Below, piece after piece: positions 12,926 to 24,252 of a stretch of 64,000 nt of DNA (position 1 is the stretch's first letter; every line of letters starts with the position of its first letter). The stretch comes from Wuchereria bancrofti. Its lineage: Eukaryota; Nematoda; Chromadorea; Rhabditida; Onchocercidae. The stretch is taken from contig SSBO01000001.1 of the NCBI GenBank assembly GCA_005281725.1, positions 7,424,399 through 7,488,398 of the forward strand. The letters are read 5' to 3'. The notes beneath the pieces are model-generated. The model was not told the origin of the DNA and did no database searches. It was given only the letters and a program-made list of their open reading frames with translations. Both the position numbers and the translations under genes were made by a program.

Positions 12926-14717
12926 ATTGTATTTCCAGAATCATTGAAAGATGAATTTGATAAGCTTGAAGTTGTTAAATATAAGAAGCAATGATACTAA
13001 TTATAACTGTTCATGTAAGTGTTGATAAAAAGTTTATTATAAATGAACGAAATATCAGAGAGAGTAGAAAGAGCGAAAAATATTAAATGACATATAAATA
13101 GTAAAAACATACTGAGTGAAAATTTTCTTTTGTTTTTTGAAAATAAAAAATTGTAATAAGCATGAAATAGAAGAACAATGATAGGTTTAGAAATATTGGT
13201 TGATAAATGATTAATTAATCAATGTTTTAGATTATTTGGTGCAATTTATTGGATTAGAATAATATTTGATAATATTCCTTTGAAAATTTTTGTAGTAAAA
13301 TAATTTCAGAAGCAAAGTATTTTTTTCACTTTTTAAATCAATTTTAAGCTTTAAATTTTAAATAAAAAAAATTTTTTTTAATGTCATTCCACTACTAATA
13401 TTAATAGTTTTATCAAATGTTTCCTTGAACATTTTTGATAATACAGTAATTACTTCTGCACAATATTTACACCATTAACGAATTACGATATTTTTGAAAC
13501 CGATGAATTGTTTACAAGTTAAAGTAAGAAGTTTTGAAAACTTTGAAGAATATAATGTTAGCAAAGTACTGCGATCAGATATTGCAAGGAAAAAATTATT
13601 AAATTGCAATGAGAAATGAAAAATTATCAAATGATATCAAAAATATTAATTATATCAGAAGTAAGATGGAGTAGTTGAATGTCTAATCAGTGATAGTTGA
13701 ACGTGATAAAATGTTACAAAATTTGACCGTTAATGTAAACGGAAACAGATTGTCATTCATCTCTAATTACACATCATGATCATTTGTAACTGAAAAAATG
13801 ATAAATTGAATTAATTAACTGGCATGCTTATCTTAAATGATAGCTGAATTTGAACTTGAAAACAAAAAAATAAAATAAAATTTAAAAGTTGAACTCAAAT
13901 AATTATTCACAAAAATAATCGGAAAAGGAAAATAATTTCAACTGTACGAAGGATATTAGTAGAATAAAAATGCAAGACCTAACTGAAATAGAACTCAAAT
14001 CGCATGTATATTAGGAAATAAACAAAAAAAAAAGAAAAAATAAATAAGTCTTCTTTAAAATATATTTGCTTTTTAGAAATTTCTTTTCTCTTTTCGAATT
14101 TTATTTCTAAAACTTATTACAAGGTCAAAATTTAAATCGCCAATAAATATTTCAAGAAGAAATAGATTTTAGTATGAATTTAATATATCAAATATGAGCT
14201 GTCGAAATAAAAATTTTCGGAATATATTAATTTATTTTCGTATTACTATCTAATTTTTATTCGTAAAAACAAAAAAAGAACACAAAACAAAACAAAAAAA
14301 GTTCATGTCAGAAAAAAATTTTACATTAACAAATTTCAAATAATGTTTGCAATAAAATAAATGAAATAAAATAAAATAATAAAATAATTGGTACCCAAAT
14401 AAAAATAAAAGTTATGCTACAAAGTTGAAATGATAAATTACGTTTGTATTGCTAGATAAACAAAGATGATTAAAGCGGAAATGAAGTACAAAGAAAAAAT
14501 AGTGAGCAAAATAAAAGTCAAGCAAAAAAAAAGAAAGCAAAAAAAAATGAAAAAAAAATTAATGAATATTTCTTAAAATAATTAAAACAAAAATTAAACA
14601 ATTCATAATAGAGAACAAAAGAAAAGTACTCATGCACATATGATACTTGAGATAATGATAATTTCGATTTAATGGTTTTGTTGTCTTATTACACCTATCA
14701 CTTTTGAATTTGTTTTA

Positions 14718-14888
14718 TCAGTGTCCGCCATTCCATCCAGTAATAATGATAGTTGGTCCCGTCCATGTCACACAAATCGTATCAAACCCTTCTTCGTCTG
14801 AGGACGAAGATGAAGAAGATAAGTCAACAACGTTGGAAATGATGCAGTTTAAAGTTAAATTATTGAAGGTCATTGTACCTACTACCAT
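14718..14888 (-). CDS. Possible small ORF or exon, 56 residues; strand ambiguous
   Basis: An island clearly richer in G and C than the surrounding DNA. On the minus strand ATG at 14888 opens 56 codons with a Ser run followed by DEEGFDTICVTWTGPTIII and a Gly-rich end, closing with TGA. A good 3' splice site (pyrimidine tract then TCCTCAG, inside the Ser run) could instead start an exon at DEEG. On the plus strand the same bases are also open: after a TTTTATCAG acceptor they read CPPFHPVIMIVGPVHVTQIV, then an acidic Ser-Glu-Asp stretch, to a possible donor AAG/GTCATT. I cannot tell which strand codes and recognise neither peptide. Confidence 0.3.
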   Translation of the reverse strand: MVVGTMTFNNLTLNCIISNVVDLSSSSSSSDEEGFDTICVTWTGPTIIITGWNGGH

Positions 14889-17800
14889 TCATTTCCACTT
14901 CAGTATCATCAAATAACATTATTATCAATTTGATGATGAAAATAATGGCGGTTGATAAAAGGTAACAACGATATGTGTGATAGGGCAACGTTTATATCAT
15001 TAAATTACAAAATGCAACAAATTACTTGAAAAATTGGGCAGAAAAAAGTGCTAAAAACACAAAAGTGTCATCTGAATAAAATAATCATTGTCATATAACA
15101 ATATTTTTTATCGTTACAGCAATCATATTATCATAACTACGACAATTTTTTTTTTTTTCATTTGAAAATTTGCTAAAATAATTTTAAAGTTACTTAACAA
15201 AAAGAAAGAAATTATGTTACACTAATTTCTCTTACTGTATAAAGAAATAGAACGTAAGAATTAAAGAGATTTTAATATAATTATTAATGTAAGTGTGAAA
15301 TTTACAGAAAAATTGAGAAAAAAGAATAAATAAGAAATGATGAAAATTTGAAATTGCTTCTATTAATAATTTTTAGGTAAAGAATGCCATTTTTTCCTTT
15401 TGTTTGGTTTTACTAAAAGTTTTTAGATTTTTAAACCCTTTTTAATCTTTTATTTCTTTCCATAATCCTAAAAATATTCTAAATGTCACAGTCAAATTCT
15501 TAAATACAGTTAAATTACTGAGCCATTGATATCACTATCCATATTCTTAAGTACTGATGACAAAAGCTTGAAAATTTAGTTCAACTGAAATATATGGCGC
15601 AAAAAGTTGTTTGAACTTCGTATACCTCTATTAAAGAAAGGGAATACCGCTTCCGCATTTTAGTAAAAGATGAATGGAATGGTGGCGCATTGTAAAGGAA
15701 AAAAAAAGCAGAAAAATGAAAAATCTTTTGAGATGTATTAAAAATCATTTTGGGATGTCAATAAATTTTCTTTTTTCCTTTTTCTTTTTATAGGCTAAAA
15801 AAAGGAAAAAAAAAAGAAAAATATATGAGAATAAATGACATTAAGAAAGGATAATGTGATAATACGTATCAAAAGAGGCCAATAAAAATTTCTCATGGAG
15901 ATTAATATTAATTGTTTTCGTTTTGTGATGAAAATAAGTAGAACTGAGATGAACAACAGCAAATTTTTTTTTTAACTTTTTTTTTTTTGTTTGTAATACG
16001 ATAAGTAAGTAACAGCATGATATAAACGATTAGTTTACTGTTGGACTAAGCAAATTTAGTTAATAGCAATGATATGGTCACATTGTGTTACTTTAAATTA
16101 TCATCAATAATATGACAAAAAAAAAAATTAAAAAATAACGGTGATATGGTGACATTGTGCTACTATTAAACTGTCATTGATAACCTATCAAACAAACGGG
16201 TAAGTGAAGTATGATCAGTGGACGACTGCAAAAAATGTAATTTTCTAACCATTAATTTTGTTTTTATTGAAAATGAAAATTTCGAAATTATTTTTTTAAT
16301 TTGACAAATTTTGAACTTTCAAAATTTCAAAAAAAATTTGATAAATTTTGAACTTTCAAAATTTCAAATTTTCAAAAGGATTTTTGAAATAAAACTTGAA
16401 ATTCTTTCGTTCATTTCCAATAACAACAAGCAAAAAATGAATCAAATGTAAGAATTGGTAAAACCATCTTTCTTTTAAATGTAGAAATTTCGAAGACTAT
16501 TCCTCATCCTCGTACTATTGACAAGAAGACTTTTTTTGCAAATATTAATAAGTCATTAATTTCAAATCTGTGTGGGGAAAATTATAAAAAACATTAAATG
16601 CAAAATTATGCAAAGCAATTAAGATACAAAATTATTAAGAGAAAAAAAACAGTTTAGATTATTCAATTTTTCATCTGTGACAAAAATCTAAATTTAAAAC
16701 TTTCTTTTTAAAAGCACAATACTTGAAAAATGAGAAGTTTTTGATTTTTAGAGTTCCTTTTTTAATAAATTGATAGGATAAAATGACTGAGTCTTATAAT
16801 CAATTCATTGCTATCGCCCCATCTTCTTCATATCCATTTAACATTTATTTCGTATCTATTTAAAATTTATTAAGAAGAGAATGCTTGGCATTAAGTGACA
16901 GTCATCATAAAAATCCTTTATCCATCTGTTCGAGCTGTGAATGCTCTGTTTTGTGAAGTATAATAACTTAATTTTTATATAATAACTTAATTTTTTTTTT
17001 AATTTAATAACTTAAATTTGTGCCAAAAAGAAAAAAACAGCTAAAGCTGTAAATTAAAATCCATAAATCTATACAAATATTTCGTCAATACCATGCCTCT
17101 TGTACATAACTTTATTAGTATTTGAAGCAAGAATGCAGAAAATAATCAATTAATTAAAAAAAATTCTGGAATAATTTTATCCATAACGAATGATCTGGCT
17201 ACTTTTCTTCCTTGATCCGAGCAGATGACTTTAATTTTTGATTCTGTTTTATAGTCTTTTATTTTTTGGAAATTAAAATGCATAATGTTTTCTTTCTTAT
17301 CATCAAAAAATAGAAAATGAAAAAGCAAGAAATTGTTGCAATATAAGAATCAAAAGAAAATCCGGAAATGTTTATAATACAGAAGTGCGAAAAACAAAGA
17401 TTTTTTCATTCTACCAATCATGCTATTCGTGATATAATAATCTAATTTTTAATTAAATAAATTTATAATGAAGTAAAGAAAAAAATGCCTTAGAACTAAC
17501 TATAAAAAAATGTTTAAAATGAGTCGTAAATTCGTTTGTCGAATAATAATGAATAAATGGTTTATTCAAAATCAAAACTTAAATGTAGTATCTTTTTAAG
17601 TTACTAAGATAAGTGCATATTTATAGTGTATACAGACTGTTGAATTCATTTTATTTCATTGATATTTATAATTGTTGACATGAAGTAGAGTAAATTCTTA
17701 AAAATAACTAAATTAACGAGACAATAAGAAAGCAATGCGAAGTTGCAAATATCATTGTTATCACTGTTATCATGATATGACAATCATACTGGTTTTTGAT

Positions 17801-18289
17801 TATATGAATTTATATCACAAACAATTCCGCAACTTCCTTAACAAGTTCTGAATAAATCTCACAACAAATGAATTTTGTACTGGAATTTGACCATACAATG
17901 CTACGAATTAAATTTTAAAATCAATTGGAAATTCAGTGCAGTGCTTCGTTGGAATAATTTAGGTAAATTTGCAGTAATTTTTGGAGTAATTTAGGTACAA
18001 TTTGCAGTAATTTTAGCTTCTGAACAAGTTTTATGCATTCGGTATAGATTAAAATTAACAAAGATCTCAGACAACGATAATTCCGCTTTAAATTTCAAAA
18101 TCGAAATAAAGAAAAAAACTAAAAATGACAATATTATTGTAATTGATATAAGAATGATTCGAACTTGCTAACTTCTACTTTATTTTATGTGTTGGTTCTC
18201 AAAAATAGCCATCAGTTATCTGATTGATGGTCCAATTTTCTAAATAGATAACTTAGCCAAATATATTATACACATATATCTGCACAGGC

Positions 18290-21060
18290 AGATTGTAGTG
18301 GGAGAGGAGCTTTTGTGCTATTGTGAGGTTGCGAGCTATGCTAACAAAGGCAAATGTCTTCCCGGCGGGTAGGGGAAACATCTCTGAAAATCAGGCAGCT
18401 CTCAACTGACGAATGGATGTCTATGTGCAGAGTGGTTTTAGACAACTGTCCTAGTTGAAAGACAACCGTGACTTCAAATCTAGGTAGGTGGAGCTTGTTA
18501 ACCTTGTAAAGTTGAGAAGAATACTGCAAACAAAATTATGGCTGGAGGATTTCGCTGTCATCGTCCAAGCTTGCTAGGCCTAGCAGATGAATTTCAAGTG
18601 TAATGGATGAGGTCAGTTCCGTGTACACTGCGTCTAATCTAAAAAAGGCTTTTGCGCAAGTTCAAAGAATATACTTGTCGTCAGAAAGTCTAGTAGCAAT
18701 AGGTAAAAGACAAAACAGCAAATGTAAGGTGGAAGTCGCAAATCTGGCATACAGATGATTCAAAATTTGACCGCTCGAGATTGACCCAGGAGATGACAGT
18801 TTTATTCAGCAACATCCTGGATGGACAACCAACTTTTTTCAAGAAGAACATTGCTTGTTCTACATGGAGAAGAGCCTAGAAAAGACGGCTAGCTAAAGTT
18901 CTATCCGGTTGGTAACAGCAACGGATCATGCTCGATACTGCGGGTAGTCGTTGTCTTGAACATTTTCTTCTAATTGCTCACGAATCTTTCTCCTCATGAA
19001 GATTCATCCACATGAAGAAGGCAATCTCAAAAAAAAAAAAATGATGTCAGGCCGTACATCTTTCTGATCAGGTAAACCGGAAACAGAATGTTCCCACTCA
19101 GAAGTTGGCTTCATGATCACAAACTCAATCGCCTTCAAACCTGTTAACTTGGTGAAAGATTGTTCTGATCGCATTATCTCTCTGTTCCATCTACTGAATA
19201 ATAACAATATGTTGTGCTTTTCAGCATAACTGCCACAACCTTTGAAGCTGAAAAGACAATTTATTCGACACCGACCTTTCACCGCCTTACCCGAAAGATT
19301 CTTGTGAATGATAAGATCATTATCTTTGCTAATTTTAAAGTCAGTATAGAAAATCACTGGGTAAAAAAAGAAATGCTTAAAAGAAATACTAGGCAAACAC
19401 AGTATGAAACTGTAATGACAATGGGATGCTCTTCATAGAGGATCAACTTACGATCACGAACATCGCCTTTCAGCGGAAAGACATATCGACGACAACCTGC
19501 ATGTCACCTTAATGATTATATCTTAAAGAAGTGTTGACGTCATTCGTCATTCATTAATAATGTAGAATGTCAACCTCATGTGATGCAAACTGAACCTATA
19601 GTTCCAGACTGAAGCATGATGCATGATCCTTAGAAAGAAACTCAGAGTTAACAATTTCGAAAGTAATAGACATCTTTCAAATAGACATCAGAAAGTAATA
19701 GACATCTTTCAAATAGACAACAGCTATAGTAATAGACATCTTTCAAACTAGACTAACAAATCATTCCATAGATCCTTCCTTCTGTAACTTCTTAGCAATA
19801 TATTACAAATAACATTTTGTAGTCCTCCATAAAAGACCTAAAGTTCTCATTAAAGAAATCCAAAGATTGCTTCAATGAAAATATTTCACAGATGCAGAGA
19901 CTTCTTATTCATGAATTTCATAAAGAGAATTGCTCACCGAGCATCAGCTCATCTTGCATGTAGTTAGCTCAACCTAGCACGGACTCCGAAATTCAGCACA
20001 TCATTCAGCGATCAGTGAAAACTGAACAGGATGTAACTTCTACCTTGGAAGAGATCCTCAAAGTCATACAACAATTGAAGTTTAGTAAAGCATCTAAGAT
20101 TGATGGAATTCTTGAAGCACAGAAGCCAAGCATTCCATGCTAATTTCAGAAATTTATTGTGAACTATGGGAACAAAGCGAACACCTAGCTCCCTCGTCAT
20201 CCTATCTGTGAAGAAGGGAGGAGATCACACTTTTGCACAACGATCAGCGCTGCTAGGTCACATATGGTAACTAACTCTTTGATCTTTCCTGATAATCAAC
20301 AACGTGAAACAAAGTTGCGTCTTATTTTTCACATTCTTCAACATGATGTCAACGGCAGGTATTGTTGACTCATTCAATCTCAGACGACTAAAAGCATAAA
20401 CCAACTCTTACGGACAAAACTTTCGTCCGAGAACTATCTTTCAGACAATTCCCTTCGTCGCTCTTACAGTGCATAAGTTTCTGCTTACAGTCCAATGACT
20501 GAACAACAGCTTGAAAAAGACTAAAGTTCAATACCAGCACATATCACTGATGCATATCTTCCTCATATCACCATAGGCTCATGTACCATACATCAGTCCT
20601 TTTAAACAGACATTACCTGTCACTTGACTAATGTGATATTCTCGAACAAGCGAGGATTACCAATTTTGAGGTAATGCTACCTAAGAAGTCATTTCTTCAG
20701 GATGGAAGATTATCTCTCCTTAATTGTGCTCCGTGATAAACTAGTCATTGGGTACCACAACAGAAATGTCTCAAGAAAGAAATAATACTCCGAAACAATC
20801 TCTAGCCTTGTTCACTCAGGCCTTAAATCGGAGAATATAAAGACAACGACCCACAGCGCTATTACCGCCTTCAGAAGACACGTAGAACGTGTCACGTGAA
20901 GAAAACGTACGAAGAACTGCCGCCGCCAGCACACTCAATGACACTTTCTGCTGTAACTGGACTTGTCTATTCCGCATTGGTCTTTTCAGCCACCAACTGG
21001 TTCGCAACAGGGTATATCTCTCTACAAAATCTTTGAGAAAGCAAGCTGCCATATATATGA
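18290..21060 (+). mobile_element. Decayed RTE-type LINE (non-LTR retrotransposon) relic
   Basis: A block of visibly higher GC and different word use, littered with stops. On the plus strand two pieces match the RTE clade. LKKSKDCFNENISQMQRLL (from 19850) resembles the endonuclease-to-reverse-transcriptase linker 'QDWFDEN..EIQ.LL'. TLEEILKVIQQLKFSKASKI followed by DGI (from about 20042) resembles the start of the reverse transcriptase, where the usual form is K.GKA.G.DGI. Both sit in the same frame. A third piece, VILSVKKGGDHTFAQRSALL (from 20196), resembles the next RT block and lies in another frame. No catalytic YADD motif or intact ORF remains. The outer limits are set by base composition only. 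Confidence 0.55.
19663..19753. repeat. Three-copy minisatellite inside the LINE relic
   Basis: A 25-bp core beginning GTAATAGACATCTTTCAAA starts at 19663, 19695 and 19729 (spacing 32 and 34 bp). The third copy has an inserted base and more changes near its end. It interrupts the decayed element between its endonuclease and RT-like parts. Confidence 0.9.
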
Positions 21061-21127
21061 TATACGTAATCTTTAAAATAGCTTTAAAATAGCATTAATT
21101 GTCATTGTGACAAATTCAAACTCCAGG

Positions 21128-21153
21128 TTAAATCAAATTATAATTTGATTTAA
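21128..21153. repeat. Perfect 26-bp palindrome
   Basis: Centred between 21140 and 21141, the two 13-base halves are exact reverse complements (left half TTAAATCAAATTA). It lies about 70 bp past the right edge of the decayed element. Confidence 0.95.
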
Positions 21154-21814
21154 ATTGTACATAGCTCAAAAATCCATCAGTCATAATTGTCATTTAAACA
21201 GATCAAATTATATTTTATATTTCAGCTTATATCATAACTTTTACTTTACCTTTTCTCTCATGATCAAATTTTCGATAATATTGCATTTTCAAATTGTAAT
21301 ATTTGAAGTATGTATGCGTCTTTCTCTTTTGAGTTTTGAGTAAAGATGTTTGTGGTATATCATATCTCCGCTGTTTGGATCTTAAAAAAATCCTTTCATT
21401 TATGGTTTCAAAAAAAAAATTTCAAATTAAGAGAGAAAATTCTCACTTCTTTTATCAACAATTTAAAAATTCTCCGAAAATACGAAAATATCAACAACAA
21501 TAAACTTATGCGCAAATTCATTTCAGTAATTCTTCATCGATAACTTCCTTTCAGGATTTATTAGCTAAGTTCTGCATTTCCAAACAAAAATCAAATAATT
21601 CCCGAGTAATATGTTAAAAATTCGGAAATGCACAAAAATGTGGTTTTCTTCTTGGATTTTTCGGATCAGTTAAAAAAAAGCAATCTACAACAATTGTAAG
21701 TGATGAAATAAGAAATTTTTCGGATTTCTCGGCTTCTTTCGCGAACACCCGAAGTAATAATAACACTCTAACCGCTTTTCATAAAATATTTGCCATCTTA
21801 ATTTAAGACTATAA
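21154..21814. other. AT-rich spacer; no gene seen
   Basis: Between the LINE relic and the stop of the 70-residue gene. Two short open frames (plus strand, 21155-21343 and 21346-21543) lack coding character. This is probably the 3' flank of the gene at 21815-23858. Confidence 0.5.
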
Positions 21815-23858
21815 TTATAAGCACCAGATCTGGTATTTCATATGATCAATAATAAATTGAAGCTGATCGATAATTTGCTCTTGCAATGATAAGCAGTATT
21901 CCTTAACTTTTGATGAAATCTGGATTGGAAATCATGCAAAACATCACTGTTATATGATATTCCATTCTGGAAATATTCATCCAATTTAAAAGTCGATTGT
22001 ATAAGAGTTAGAGTAAAAGTGAGAATCTGGAAGAAAAAAATGATTTGCAAAAAGAAAAGACATGAAGAATTAGATTTATTGTTTAATAAAGTATGGTCAG
22101 GTTGCTGAAGATATGATAAAATGAACTATCACTATCGTATCATCTGTTCTCCGATAGTTTTTTGAATATTATCGTTATCTGTAACCTTCACTTTACAATC
22201 TATCATTGTTCACCATTTTAAATGTAATTTTGCTATAAATAGTACAGCGCGTAATTGTTTACAATGTTTTGCATTTGAATAATGTAATCCCTCTCTCTCT
22301 CTTCCTTTCTCTCTCACACATACACAAGAATTATCCGTTATTTCACCTTCTGTGACTAACATGCATTATTGTTTCCTTCACTTATTTGCAAAATTCCAAC
22401 CTGTTCTTCCGGCATTTCCTGATATCGCTTTATAATCCGTTGCTTCCTATACCATAGAAGTATAGCAGAATTCAAGAAATGTGAAGTTTGAAATAGAAAA
22501 GGATAACAGAAATTAAGTAAATAGAAAAGAGAAATAGGATGAAGAGAATAAATAAAACAAGCAAATATAACATAAAATCAAATATTTTATTTGAAAATGA
22601 TGCGTTATCACAAGGAAAAAAATGAAATATAAATTTCAAACAAAAAAAAAAAAATGTCGAAGATATGCTAATTTTATTTAGTCAAGTTACTTTAATTAAT
22701 CAAGTCCCATTGAGATTTCGATTATATGAACTGTATGATATAAAATTCAAAATTCAGCTCACAAAATTGATTCATCCGACCATCTTTAAATATACATGCG
22801 ACTGTTTGCTAGTCGCGTTTTTCAAATTTTGTAATGATATTTTCGTTGCAAACATAGATCATTGGTGTTTTCGTTAAATTACCGTTGGTTAAATTTTAGT
22901 ATTTATGATAATAAAACTGCTTAATTGTAACATTACAACAACGTTTCCCAGTTTGTTTCATGTACAGTACTCGTAATTAAACAATTATCGGTCCTGATAT
23001 CTTCAGGTGAACCTACCCAAATGCTGAACAGAAACATTATTTAAATACTAACGGAACTGAAATACCAAAATTAGTTAATTTCTACTTGACTATTTTTTTA
23101 ATGTTTTAACGGCCTGTATAGTTCGCAATAATTCTCTTCTGCATTAAATAATCATTTGGTAAGACCTGTAATAACAATCGAACCTTATCAAAGAACCAAA
23201 TTTTGATCTTCAATGTGAAACAACAATATTCACTGACTCTTTTACACAATTAATACAAACTTTCGACTAATTATCAGGGAAATATCACAACCAACATGGC
23301 CTATTTGAATTAAGTGCAGTTTAATACTCCGATGGAAAATTAATCTGTAGCAAAGATACGACACAAGAGTAAAACTAATCATTTCGCAACATACAAAAAA
23401 TTTTTATCCTCCTGTTTACACATAAACGGAAAGTTGAAAATTACAATAATAACATTCAGAAATGAGTGCATTATATTCAATTTTTCATTTGCCTTAAGAA
23501 AATGGCTCTTTCATCAGTGATATCTCATTTTGGCATGTAATGATTCAATTTTCATTAATATCTCAATGGTTCTGCTATAGTTGTGGTGCTAAGCTTTTTT
23601 CTTGTTATATGTAAACGACTATTACAGTGACATATCAATTGTTATTCTTCAGATTAGATAGATAAAGATCGCTGACATCTATGATTAATCTACATATTAA
23701 CAGAATAAATGAAAGAAATGATAAAAAACAATTACAAAGAAGTTATGCATTACACTTTGAAACGAAGTGAAAATGATATCAAAAATCTTGGAATACCGAA
23801 CTTCTTCCGTTTTCTTCCACCGATTCCCATTTTTCAGGAATGCTAAACCATTATTCAT
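21815..23858 (-). CDS. Unrecognised 70-residue basic, coiled-coil-like protein, 3 exons
   Basis: Exons 23858-23797, 22446-22401 and 21919-21815 (62, 46 and 105 nt) join with phases 2 and 0 to a single frame with start and stop. Splice sites are good: CG/GTATTC, TATAG/G, CAG/GTTGGA and ATCCAG/A. The protein begins MNNGLAFLKNGNRWKKTEEV, continues with a Lys/Arg-rich segment (KQRIIKRYQEMPEEQ), and ends with a heptad-like helix (SLQEQIIDQLQFIIDHMKYQ). An in-frame TGA stands 9 bases before the ATG, and a TATATTAG acceptor just upstream could take a spliced leader. The MADF gene ends only 394 bp upstream on the same strand, a spacing seen in nematode operons. I do not recognise the family. The exon in the middle is short, so transcript data would matter. 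Confidence 0.5.
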
Positions 23859-24252
23859 ATTACATCACCTAATATACTTTCAAACAAGCGATTAAAATAT
23901 TAAGGAATGTTACTATCCGAAAACACTTCATCAAAGAATTAGCACATATAGCATTGAGAATGCAATCATTTCCATATATATACAAAGCAGAGGTTATGTG
24001 TAAGCCTCAAATATTTCTAATGATGTTGGTATTGAAGCTATTACACTTTGCGAAGTAAATGTTATGCTTATCAATCCATACGCTCTATGAACCTGCAACT
24101 ATAAGCTGACCAGGAACGAAGGACTACAAAAGAACATAGCATTGATAGACCAATAAAAATTATAAGCGGGCGCATAAATTGTTATACTAAATTCACATAC
24201 TGATTTCGGAATAAACTATAAACCAAAAGCAATGATAGCAGTAAGAGCCACA

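Larger units (their letters stand above)
7040..18280. other. Long AT-rich spacer, mostly without recognisable genes
   Basis: Over 11 kb of AT-rich DNA. I see AAT-type simple repeats (12736-12925), short hairpin-forming repeats near 8.2 and 8.57 kb, direct repeats near 16.1 and 16.3 kb, and coding-like islands at 9067-9231 and about 14.70-14.89 kb (listed separately). Other open frames (for example 12146-12439, minus, nearly all Phe/Leu/Ile/Ser) are composition artefacts. Part may be upstream regulatory sequence of the PTR gene. Confidence 0.6.

Noticed and set aside
20816..21092. Overlapping open frames on both strands in the GC-richer block
   Set aside because: They lie in the decayed LINE block and resemble no protein. 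The lower stop density follows from higher GC.
21838..22050. 70-codon minus-strand frame overlapping the last exon of the 70-residue gene
   Set aside because: The alternative frame from the acceptor at 21920 gives a better helix, ends in a stop, and is phase-compatible with the upstream exons. The longer frame has no partner exon.
24000..24083. Open minus-strand stretch after a TTGCAG (VHRAYGLISITFTSQ...)
   Set aside because: Looks mildly coding but has no start, falls between the MADF stop and the next gene, and could not be joined in phase to any exon. More likely 3' untranslated sequence.
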